Source: an uncultured Paraglaciecola sp. (GTDB lineage Bacteria > Pseudomonadota > Gammaproteobacteria > Enterobacterales > Alteromonadaceae). Taken from it: a stretch of DNA of 40,226 nucleotides. The stretch covers positions 1 through 40,226 of the forward strand of contig NZ_CAJWCF010000036.1 of assembly GCF_913020055.1 (NCBI RefSeq), read 5' to 3'. The notes beneath the pieces were generated by a model that searched no databases, was not told the origin of the DNA, and worked only from the letters and a program-made list of their open reading frames with translations. The position numbers and the translations under genes are program-made. This document shows, piece by piece, positions 1 to 7,908 of the stretch. The stretch's first letter is position 1; every line of letters begins with the position of its first letter.

Positions 1-351
1 GCTGACCGCTATTCCGCCTGACACGCGCGCAGTGGTGCCATCCAGTGATGAAATAGTAGTGTCGTAACACAAACCTGCATTTTGGCTTACATCGTTAAAC
101 ACTGAATCAGAATTGGTTTCTGCAAGGTCACAGCCCAAGCTTGGCCTAGGTAAAAATTGTGATTGGTCAGTTGCTGGATAAGCTTCTACACGCAACGTAG
201 GAGCCTCTTCAACAATGACAACATTGACTGGGCTAGATTGAGATGAATTTGAGCTGTCGCTGCCGCCACAGCCCAATATAAACATTAAGGGTAAACCCAT
301 AAGCGAGTATTTTAATAATAGTGTGCTGTGCGGTGGGTACTGATTAGTCAT
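1..351 (-). CDS. Lipoprotein, CRTAC1 (ASPIC/UnbV, FG-GAP)-like, N-terminal part only
   Basis: The first 117 codons of a gene that continues beyond the left edge; it lies in a frame open from the ATG at 349-351. Residues 14-28 form a hydrophobic lipoprotein signal ending in LGC (Cys28), followed by a Gly/Ser-rich linker, so the product should be lipidated and exported. The last visible part (FNDVSQNAGLCYD, then SGGIAVS at the edge) resembles the start of CRTAC1/UnbV proteins, where 'F.DVT..AGL' leads into 'GGG.A..DYDNDGD' calcium-binding FG-GAP repeats; those repeats would be outside the window. It lies 148 bp downstream of the haloperoxidase-like gene on the same strand and is probably co-transcribed. 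The family assignment rests on a short match and is an inference; the lipoprotein call is seen directly. Confidence 0.6.
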   Translation of the reverse strand, partial: MTNQYPPHSTLLLKYSLMGLPLMFILGCGGSDSSNSSQSSPVNVVIVEEAPTLRVEAYPATDQSQFLPRPSLGCDLAETNSDSVFNDVSQNAGLCYDTTISSLDGTTARVSGGIAVS

Positions 352-499
352 AAACATCTATTCCAACTATATACGGGGGCATAGTCATATTGAATAAACG
401 CCCTATTACTAAAATTAACTAAATGGTTGTCAGTTTCTTGCTCATTCTTCAGCTGATATTCTAACGACCAAGAACATTGTGGCCTCGTTTAACGTTTAT

Positions 500-2512
500 T
501 TACTGAAAAAACGATTGCACAAAATCAAAACTATCAGCTGCAATTTTGGCTCCAATTACTCGCCCAGGTAGATCATCAGCCGGAGGATGGATCCCTCCCC
601 AAATACGCGACAAACTGCACTGATCAGAGGCATCTTGATAAGTTGCCCATTGCAATGTCATATTCACACTCGGACCTTTTTCAAATACCAGAAAGTCATT
701 AGCGTTGACCTCAAATTCGCTCATTCCGCCAGGGAAATAAGCAGTTCCCGTCATCGATGTCAGCAAATCAGCTGCGGCCCTTGAGTAAGTCGAATGTCCA
801 GATACATAACCAGCGAAAGGTGGCGTCACAAAAGATGGCCTTTGATAGGGCCACCACTGCTCTGCCAATATCCAACCTACCTTGGCTTGGTCTACCAAGG
901 GATCGTTTATGTAGTCTGGCCCCTTCCAAGCATAGAGTTTTATTTTGCCAATGTGCTGTGGATTGCGCGCAGCCAAGGGATCAGCTTCAGTGACCAGCTC
1001 AATATAGTTTTCTACCAAAGGTAGGCCATTAATGTGATAAGAAGGTAATGCCGGATCACTACTTTGTCCTAAGTCGGCCATGGCACGTATAGCGGATATG
1101 GGACGAATATAATCATAACGTCCTTTTATACCCCAAGCAGATACAGCCGCGTCATGCATGGTGCCACCCATGGCAAAATAAGACTTAATGTCCCATTCAA
1201 GTGGCCCTAAAACATCACCTTCACCTGCCCATCGTTTAACCAGTAATTCGTGATCACTGACAGAGTTTAAGATCACAAACCAATGGCCTGGGGGAGTCTC
1301 AGAGTCAGGGCCATCAGCCCAAAACTCCGCCAATACACGGGTGTAGTCACCACGAGGAACGATTTGTTCTGCATAGGGTTCATTGGTTATGGGGTTAAGA
1401 GCATATCCCATGCTGGTATCGCCACCCTCAAGCTGCTGATAAAATTCAGAAAACTCTGTAAAAGAACTAGGAAATTCAGCAATATTACCGATACTTTTAG
1501 GAGAGATGTCCCACATCACACTGTCATTTTGATCTAGATGAGACGACCAAATAGACACCAGTGAAAAGCCCCATTTATACTCGTCACTTAATTCACTGTT
1601 AATCAACGGTGGCATACCCGGATCATGATAAACCTGATAATCAAAGCCATCACGAGCAAACACAGTTTTGTCATTTTCTGACAAAGCAAAAGGCACCACT
1701 TGCCCCCATTCTGGGCTCAAAAAAGTGGGAGCTTCGTCAATAGGATTACCAGCCTGGTCAATAAACCCCTCTATCGACAAAGGTTGCCAACGATCTAAGT
1801 CCACAATGGTTGGGTTGCCAGCATCACTACTGCTTAATACTAATGGAGGGTTGATTGGCTGATAGCTAGTATTTGCGTAAAATTTTGGTTCATTGGCTCC
1901 ATCTTGGTTGCCAAATTCAATGTAACAATTAGCAATATAATTTCCTAAAGCTACGGCTGAACCTTGAGAATAATCTAATGACTCGTCATCAAGGTTGTAA
2001 CCTAAATTCTGCATTAACGCATCAGCAGCAGCCATAATTTCAACAGACCCAGGTGAAAAAATAAATCGCTGTTGAATAATGCGATAAGCAGCAAAACTGA
2101 TGGCTTGTTCTTGCTCAGGCAAGATATCTTCTGGCAGTTCAATGTTAGCCGAAGGACAGGAAAACCCACCGACTTGATTACCCACTAAAAAACCTTTAGT
2201 TTGCGGTTTGTATACAGACCAGGCATCAAACATCGCCGATGAAACATGGAATAAATTTCTGGCATGTATAGTCGGCCTTGCAAAATCATTGCGAATGGCC
2301 AGTAACAGCACTTCGTTCCACATTCTTGCCACTGATTGGCCTTCACGTTCAGCGGTTATGACTACCGGAGGTGGGGTAACTGAATCTGCAATATCCGCCA
2401 CATTAGTACTCGAGCCACCACATGCAGTTAATATAACAGTGGTCAAGCAGATAACACTTAGCTGTGAAAGGGGCATTTTTAGAAACCGTTTATATTTATT
2501 CATGTCACCCAT
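500..2512 (-). CDS. Vanadium-dependent haloperoxidase-like lipoprotein (PAP2 superfamily)
   Basis: A 670-residue exported protein with a lipoprotein signal (VILTAC, Cys31). It carries the full vanadate/phosphate-binding signature shared by vanadium haloperoxidases and PAP2 phosphatases: K-x6-RP at 463-471 (KGRYDYIRP), SGH at 571-573 with catalytic His573, and SR-x5-H-x3-D at 635-646 (Arg636, His642, Asp646). Family members oxidise halides with peroxide or hydrolyse phosphate esters; length and periplasmic/outer-membrane location fit the bacterial haloperoxidase-like group rather than small PAP2 phosphatases. The stop of the phosphorylase gene lies 64 bp upstream on the same strand, so this is probably the third gene of the GH16 operon. 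An AGGA stands about 7 bases before the first ATG (2512); a second ATG three codons on (2503) also has a possible ribosome-binding site. Halide specificity cannot be read from the sequence. Confidence 0.8.
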   Translation of the reverse strand: MGDMNKYKRFLKMPLSQLSVICLTTVILTACGGSSTNVADIADSVTPPPVVITAEREGQSVARMWNEVLLLAIRNDFARPTIHARNLFHVSSAMFDAWSVYKPQTKGFLVGNQVGGFSCPSANIELPEDILPEQEQAISFAAYRIIQQRFIFSPGSVEIMAAADALMQNLGYNLDDESLDYSQGSAVALGNYIANCYIEFGNQDGANEPKFYANTSYQPINPPLVLSSSDAGNPTIVDLDRWQPLSIEGFIDQAGNPIDEAPTFLSPEWGQVVPFALSENDKTVFARDGFDYQVYHDPGMPPLINSELSDEYKWGFSLVSIWSSHLDQNDSVMWDISPKSIGNIAEFPSSFTEFSEFYQQLEGGDTSMGYALNPITNEPYAEQIVPRGDYTRVLAEFWADGPDSETPPGHWFVILNSVSDHELLVKRWAGEGDVLGPLEWDIKSYFAMGGTMHDAAVSAWGIKGRYDYIRPISAIRAMADLGQSSDPALPSYHINGLPLVENYIELVTEADPLAARNPQHIGKIKLYAWKGPDYINDPLVDQAKVGWILAEQWWPYQRPSFVTPPFAGYVSGHSTYSRAAADLLTSMTGTAYFPGGMSEFEVNANDFLVFEKGPSVNMTLQWATYQDASDQCSLSRIWGGIHPPADDLPGRVIGAKIAADSFDFVQSFFQ

Positions 2513-2576
2513 TGTTTATCCTATTCACCTAAGTACTTGTATGTTCTAAGAACTATTTGGCTGCTTAAATTAATTG

Positions 2577-5500
2577 CTAGTCATATAAGTAGGTTGAATT
2601 TATTGACAGGTAAATGGATTTAATTTTACCACTGCGATTAAATAGTTCATGGCTTAGAGTTGGACTCAAACTGTTTGAACTGTCGTTTACCTGCTCCCCT
2701 TCTTCAAGTTTGGTAGTTAGTACCGAAACACCTTCAGTTAGCTGGTAAATAACCGGCACTTGGCACCAAGTGAACGCTATGCTGCGACTGGGTAACTCTA
2801 TCTCTTGCCATTGATCGTGTATGTCTAAATATTTGAAGGTCTTTGCAGATTGAGTAAATTCTTGCTTACGCAGCAATTGCGGAACAAAACTCACTTTGCC
2901 CTGTTCTACTCGTATACCTAATTCTCCAAAACGAGTCAATATTTCTTCTTTAACTTGGCCTGTCATGCCGGGTTGTTGAGCGCCAGCGTGTTTAGGTGTG
3001 TGCGAATACGGGTCACATGGAAAGGCACCATATTCTTGTGGGCTTTTATTAAAACCTATTCCTTGTCTTACTCTGTAGTACAAATCACCCAGACGTTTTA
3101 TCACTGCTGACTCTGAGTCATCGGCTAATGCTTGCAAATAATTTTCTTGAACCGCTAGTAGTAACTTAGACACCATATGCCAATACACACATCCAAGCCC
3201 CTCAAAACCAAACATGCCACCTGATCTTCCAGTAAATGCTTGATGGTTAAATGTTCGCTCATACAAATTTTCTATTTGGCTATTTGTGACTTGCGTAAGT
3301 TCCACATACCGAGGTGTTAATTTTTTAAGTTGAGCTGATAAATCACTACTATTTTTGAGTTTTGCATTAAAGCGATATTGGCCGGTCACATCTTGGGTCA
3401 CAATACTATGTTCATTACCATTGAGCATCGCGACTAGCACAGAGATCTGTTCAATTTGTTCTGCAGGCACAATATTTTTAGCTAAGAAGCCAATTTGGCT
3501 TTTATCTGGATATAACATAAAGGTATTTTGATCAGGCCTAAACACATCACTGTTATATAAGGCTTCTAATACATCAGCGGCTTTTTCAGGACTCATGGCA
3601 CTTGAACTTAGCGCTGCCACTTGGCCTTCTAACATAGGATAAAGGTTTTTTAATTCAGCTTTATTATCACCCAATGACACCAAATTGTATGAATGGAACA
3701 ACCCATCCTCTTTTATATTATTATTAATACTGTGGTCTATCGCTGATAATGCATCAACTAATAGACATTGAATTGACTTCAGCTTAATAATCACTTTATG
3801 ACTAAAAGATTCATTTTGATACACGCTAGTACGATATTTACATGCGGCTTGGCCAAGGGCTTTGAGCACTTCAAAACGTAACTCATCGGTTACTGGTGTT
3901 GGACTTAATTTGGCGGTTAAATTACTGAGCACTTGTGCCGTGTCTTGCAGCCATATTGCGACTTCAACAGAAAGTTCCACGTCTTGGTTTTGGCTGACCA
4001 ACAGATTATTTAAAAAATGCACATACCGACGCAAATAATTCAAAGTGACAACTGACACACCATGGCCTACCAATGCATTATTTGCATCATTCCATTCAGG
4101 CCTTTGAGTGTTTAACCATATACCACCATCAACCACTAAATTACCTAATTTACACAACAAAGGCACCAACAGTTTTTCCAACAAATTGACTTGATATACG
4201 TCTCCGTTTTTATCCGAAATCAACTTGCCATCAGCACCCACTCGTTGCACTTTTTCTGCAATGTTAATAGCTGATTGTTCATCGTAATCAACGGTGCTTT
4301 TCGCATTTTCCAACATGGCTTCAAATGACTTAATTCGATAAGGCACATTGGCATAACAGAAAATAGGTTGGTGTAGTAAATCGCTCAATTTCTGAGGGTG
4401 GAACTTTTTAGATAACTCCAACATTTTCAACAAATAGATAACTTGGTGATCGCCCCAATAACCGATAAAGCTCCAAGGGTCTTCGGGCTCTTCAACTTCC
4501 CAGTCTATGCCACCTTTTGTAATCCGATATGGGTTATATCCATCAATAGTGGATGCATTAACAAACTTCGCAATCACAGACTCAATAAATTCAGGGTAGC
4601 TAAAACATAAAGCTTCCCAATTCTGAAAAATGTCTCGCCAATTACCTTGGTAAGACAACAATCTGTGCCCATCTGCGTCTTTTAGTTTTATTTCAAACTG
4701 ATTCCAAGGGCGACTAGGGTCACCATGTCGACGACCAAAAGTAACAGGCAAGTATTCAGCAACTAAACGGTCTAGTTGTCTATCGTTCAACGCTTTTGTT
4801 TGTTGTGTAAACTGCTCAAGCTCAAGTTTATCAGCTAAGTTTTCTAAGAATTGTTGATGTTTTTCGAACAAAGACACATTAAAGGATTTTAAGGTGGCAA
4901 TAAAATCAGTAGTACAAATACGATAGTGGTCATCAAACACCCCGCCTCGCAGGGTATTAAACAAGGTATTAGCATAGTGATGCACAGTGACACTTTCTTC
5001 GTTAGTCACTTGGAAACCATCAGCACCAGCCATAATCCGCGCCAGATCATCCGAGCCTTGATTAATAGAATGCTCGATATTACTGGTTATCTTTGGCCTG
5101 TCTTTTAGCTGTTCGATCACTGCACATACTTGAGATTGGCTTTGTTCAACATTGGCAATAATTTGCCAACTTTGCGACTGGGATTCTGCCAACTTAAATT
5201 CAACGTTTAGCAGGTAGGCGCCGCGGGTACCACGAGTAGTCAATTCATCTTGAATCGTTTCACCACGTCTAAAAGAATCAAGTTGCGCATTACTAAGTAG
5301 AATTTGTGGGTGCTTAAAACCTAGGCTAAACACTGTATTCGCTTTTAACGACTCGCTCGGCTGAGCGCGATCAGTGATCCCTGAATAAACAGTAAACATA
5401 GCCAAACCCGTAGGTTGGTCTAATTCATTCCATTTATAAGCATCAATTAAATTACTAGAGCTACTCTGAGTAGACCGAGGCGTGCCAGCCGGTAAAATAT

Positions 5501-6020
5501 TTTGTAACCCATCAATCATTCTGACCGAAACAGGCTCACCTGCTAAATTGAGTAATTCGCATTGACGACAAAAGCCAAACTCGTCACTGGTTTTCCAGGT
5601 GTATCGGAAAGCCAGTTGTAAGTCGTGATTGATTTCTTCAAAACAAATTTTGTTACCAAGAATATTTTTATACAGGTTTTGACTAATCCGATACTGATGA
5701 TTGAAATCTTTATTGTAGGGCTCCCAGCTGAAAGTCTTGCCGCCTTTGTTAACCTTAAGTAACGTTTTACTACCCGTATGAATATTACTTTCATAAATAC
5801 GATCAACAGGGACATAGGGAAACAAAGCGAACTCAGGTGACACTCTGCCTGCTGTTAAACCTCCATTTGAGGCAATGAACAGCCAGTGATCACTGTCGGA
5901 CACCAAACTAATAAAAAATGGCGCAATTTTTTCAGCATTATTGATGACATAATACCGCACGTCATACATATCAATAAATTCACCGCTGACTTCGCTATTT
6001 TTTAGGGCCGAACCACTCAT
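2577..6020 (-). CDS. Beta-1,3-glucan/oligoglucan phosphorylase (GH94-like, probably GH149)
   Basis: About 1147 residues, without signal peptide, so cytosolic. Members of this clan of inverting phosphorylases use phosphate to release glucose-1-phosphate from beta-glucans. Visible signatures are EWND (Asp645, the position of the general acid in GH94-type enzymes), the following GHGVS, IGYWGDHQ (about residue 510), GCVYWHMVSKLLLAVQE (about 940) and HTPKHAGAQQPGMTGQ (about 1005). The length is much greater than the roughly 800 residues of GH94 cellobiose phosphorylases and fits bacterial GH149 beta-1,3-glucan phosphorylases; GH161 is the main alternative. The reading frame opens with GTG at 6026, but the ATG at 6020 is better placed behind a GAGAG sequence. 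It follows the GH16 gene after 82 bp, suggesting it degrades GH16 products after import. Phosphorylase function is strong; the exact GH family is inferred. Confidence 0.8.
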   Translation of the reverse strand: MSGSALKNSEVSGEFIDMYDVRYYVINNAEKIAPFFISLVSDSDHWLFIASNGGLTAGRVSPEFALFPYVPVDRIYESNIHTGSKTLLKVNKGGKTFSWEPYNKDFNHQYRISQNLYKNILGNKICFEEINHDLQLAFRYTWKTSDEFGFCRQCELLNLAGEPVSVRMIDGLQNILPAGTPRSTQSSSSNLIDAYKWNELDQPTGLAMFTVYSGITDRAQPSESLKANTVFSLGFKHPQILLSNAQLDSFRRGETIQDELTTRGTRGAYLLNVEFKLAESQSQSWQIIANVEQSQSQVCAVIEQLKDRPKITSNIEHSINQGSDDLARIMAGADGFQVTNEESVTVHHYANTLFNTLRGGVFDDHYRICTTDFIATLKSFNVSLFEKHQQFLENLADKLELEQFTQQTKALNDRQLDRLVAEYLPVTFGRRHGDPSRPWNQFEIKLKDADGHRLLSYQGNWRDIFQNWEALCFSYPEFIESVIAKFVNASTIDGYNPYRITKGGIDWEVEEPEDPWSFIGYWGDHQVIYLLKMLELSKKFHPQKLSDLLHQPIFCYANVPYRIKSFEAMLENAKSTVDYDEQSAINIAEKVQRVGADGKLISDKNGDVYQVNLLEKLLVPLLCKLGNLVVDGGIWLNTQRPEWNDANNALVGHGVSVVTLNYLRRYVHFLNNLLVSQNQDVELSVEVAIWLQDTAQVLSNLTAKLSPTPVTDELRFEVLKALGQAACKYRTSVYQNESFSHKVIIKLKSIQCLLVDALSAIDHSINNNIKEDGLFHSYNLVSLGDNKAELKNLYPMLEGQVAALSSSAMSPEKAADVLEALYNSDVFRPDQNTFMLYPDKSQIGFLAKNIVPAEQIEQISVLVAMLNGNEHSIVTQDVTGQYRFNAKLKNSSDLSAQLKKLTPRYVELTQVTNSQIENLYERTFNHQAFTGRSGGMFGFEGLGCVYWHMVSKLLLAVQENYLQALADDSESAVIKRLGDLYYRVRQGIGFNKSPQEYGAFPCDPYSHTPKHAGAQQPGMTGQVKEEILTRFGELGIRVEQGKVSFVPQLLRKQEFTQSAKTFKYLDIHDQWQEIELPSRSIAFTWCQVPVIYQLTEGVSVLTTKLEEGEQVNDSSNSLSPTLSHELFNRSGKIKSIYLSINSTYLYD

Positions 6021-6052
6021 TTTCACACTCTCTTTTCATTCTTATCAATCAT

Positions 6053-6081
6053 AAAAAAGCAAAGAATGACTCTTTGCTTTT
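6053..6081 (-). terminator. Hairpin with T-run between GH16 and phosphorylase genes
   Basis: A perfect 11-bp inverted repeat (AAAAGCAAAGA, loop ATGAC, TCTTTGCTTTT at 6055-6081) is followed on the minus strand by a run of six T. The stem has only three G/C pairs, so it is weak and may give partial termination, making the GH16 transcript more abundant than the downstream phosphorylase/haloperoxidase part, or it may protect an RNA 3' end. Confidence 0.5.
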
Positions 6082-6102
6082 ACAATACTTACTTGCAGGG
6101 AC

Positions 6103-7464
6103 TTACTTCAACTTTGAAATTCGTACATAATCTATTAGCATTTTAACTGGAAAAACACCGTCATCAATCGGTCCTCCAGCTCTCCCCCAACCACCACCAA
6201 TAGCTAGATTGAGGATAATATGATAAGGATGGTCATAGGGCCAAGCTTGCCACCCATCACCTTCATTTTTGTAGTAAAAATAAGGGCTGCCATCAAACAA
6301 TATGGTAATGGTGTCTGGTGTCCATTCTAATGAATAAACGTGGTAATTCAGGTGCACATCAACACCTTCTACACTGGCTTTTCGTTGTTGCCAATTTCTC
6401 CAATAATAGGCTTTATTATGCACTGTTCCATGTACATTTTGCATGTCGAAACCAACATGTTCCATAATGTCTATTTCACCGGAATTGGGCCAAGCATCAC
6501 ACTTATCATTACCTTGCCAATCATTGCCCTGTTGGCAATTTGAAGCATAACGAAATGGGTCACTAGGTAACATCCAGATTGCGGACCAAGTACCTTGCCC
6601 TGCTGGAATTTTTGCCCTGACGTCTACTTTCCCATAAAGAAAGTCCCCTTTACCCAAAGAGTGGATCCTAGCCGAGGTGTATTGGGCTCCTTGAAATTGT
6701 TCTTTATGCGCCTGAATAATCAGTTTGCCATCCTCAACTCGGACATTTTTAGCTCGAGCAGTATACGTCTGGTCTTCATCGTTTACTTTTCTGGCCGGCC
6801 ATTCATCAAATGACCATTTTTGATTATCTGGTGCGCCTTGATAATCAAACTCGTCTGCCCATACTACTTGCCAATCACGGGTATCTTCGACCTTTTTTCT
6901 AATCACTAATCCATGTAAAACGGGCTCACCTGTTTGCCCAGTTATTTGAATATTTAATTTACCATCAGATACATTTACGCCATTAACAGTGCGTACCAAA
7001 GAAGAAAGGTGTTTGCCATCTCTGGCTAAACGTACGTCAAGTTCACTTATCGCTTTGTTGTTATTCACAGTGACATTAAACACCCTATCACCAATAGCAA
7101 TATCTTCTGGCTCAGCAAACTTAAATGTCACATCATATAAACCATTTTCTAAGGGGAAGAATAGCTGCATATTGCCTACTCTGTAAGTTTCGAACAATTC
7201 ACTATCTTGGCTACCGCGTATATTTTTAGATTGTTTTTTAACTACATCGATTGGCAAATTATCTGCTTGGTACAACACACCATTAGTTGCGACATAACTA
7301 TCACCACCGACATTAATAGCAAGCACAAGCTCTGTTCCATTTGACGGTTCAATTACTTCGGCGACTTCAACCTCATTTGCATCATGCACACATGCAGATA
7401 TCAACCCGCAAATCACAATCAATAACCAAGCTGATAGTCTTTTACTAAACAAGTTTTGGGGCAT
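6103..7464 (-). CDS. GH16 endo-beta-1,3-glucanase lipoprotein with malectin-like domain
   Basis: 453 residues. The lipoprotein signal ends at GLISAC (Cys25), so the enzyme is probably anchored in the outer membrane. Residues about 45-192 read as a malectin-type carbohydrate-binding domain (AINVGGDSY, GVLYQAD, then a beta-rich stretch ending LHGLVIRK). Residues about 198-453 are a GH16 catalytic domain with the E-x-D-x-x-E active site SGEIDIMEHVG: nucleophile Glu330, Asp332, acid/base Glu335. The family retains configuration and includes laminarinases, lichenases, agarases and others; the beta-bulge active site (with the extra Met) and the company of a phosphorylase and GH3 favour laminarin-type glucan. 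First gene of the leftward arm, divergent from the other GH16 gene across 444 bp. An AGG lies about 9 bases before the ATG. Confidence 0.9.
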   Translation of the reverse strand: MPQNLFSKRLSAWLLIVICGLISACVHDANEVEVAEVIEPSNGTELVLAINVGGDSYVATNGVLYQADNLPIDVVKKQSKNIRGSQDSELFETYRVGNMQLFFPLENGLYDVTFKFAEPEDIAIGDRVFNVTVNNNKAISELDVRLARDGKHLSSLVRTVNGVNVSDGKLNIQITGQTGEPVLHGLVIRKKVEDTRDWQVVWADEFDYQGAPDNQKWSFDEWPARKVNDEDQTYTARAKNVRVEDGKLIIQAHKEQFQGAQYTSARIHSLGKGDFLYGKVDVRAKIPAGQGTWSAIWMLPSDPFRYASNCQQGNDWQGNDKCDAWPNSGEIDIMEHVGFDMQNVHGTVHNKAYYWRNWQQRKASVEGVDVHLNYHVYSLEWTPDTITILFDGSPYFYYKNEGDGWQAWPYDHPYHIILNLAIGGGWGRAGGPIDDGVFPVKMLIDYVRISKLK

Positions 7465-7908
7465 GTTGAGTACCTAATTGAAAATTCTGTTATGGAAAAC
7501 CGATAGACATTAGGCGATTCAAAATTTAACACAAATTAAAAAAGCTAAAACGGACTCTAATTGCGATAAAAAACGCCTTAATTGCAAAACGTAAATACAT
7601 TCCAATTAGACACCAATTTTAATAGCCAATACTTTATTACCAATCCTTAGGTTTAATGCTTCTCGCAGTGCATCAGCGTTCCTAATTGTGAGTTTCAATA
7701 CAATTGTCCGCTTTGACTTTCACCTATCCCGTCTTGCCGCATTTAACTCAGAAAAGATTAACCTTTGTGCTACAAAACCAACCATGTCGTTAACATCTAG
7801 GACAAATGTGCCTAATGATGACAGCAAATCTAATTTGTTTAGAAGACTCACTTTAGTGGGCAGGCGAACAAATAAGTGCACTTTATCTAGACTATTTCGG
7901 AGATCACC
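7465..7908. promoter_or_regulatory. Divergent regulatory region of the beta-glucan locus
   Basis: 444 bp without a credible gene, between two divergent GH16 genes. It must hold both promoters. Visible candidate sites: TAATTGC repeated at 7558-7564 and 7579-7585 (21 bp apart, two helical turns, each followed by an A-rich stretch and ACG); four CCAAT pentamers at 7602, 7613, 7626 and 7640; TTAGGCGATT at 7510-7519, which recurs upstream of the GH3 gene at 17702-17711. The short open frames here lack ribosome-binding sites and family resemblance. The rightward GH16 gene has GGAG eight or so bases ahead of its ATG at 7909. The regulator is not encoded in the window. Confidence 0.55.

Noticed and set aside
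500..2512. Plain PAP2 acid phosphatase call for the haloperoxidase-like protein
   Set aside because: The motifs alone would allow it, but the length, lipoprotein export and CRTAC1-like neighbour fit the haloperoxidase-like group better; left open in the findings.
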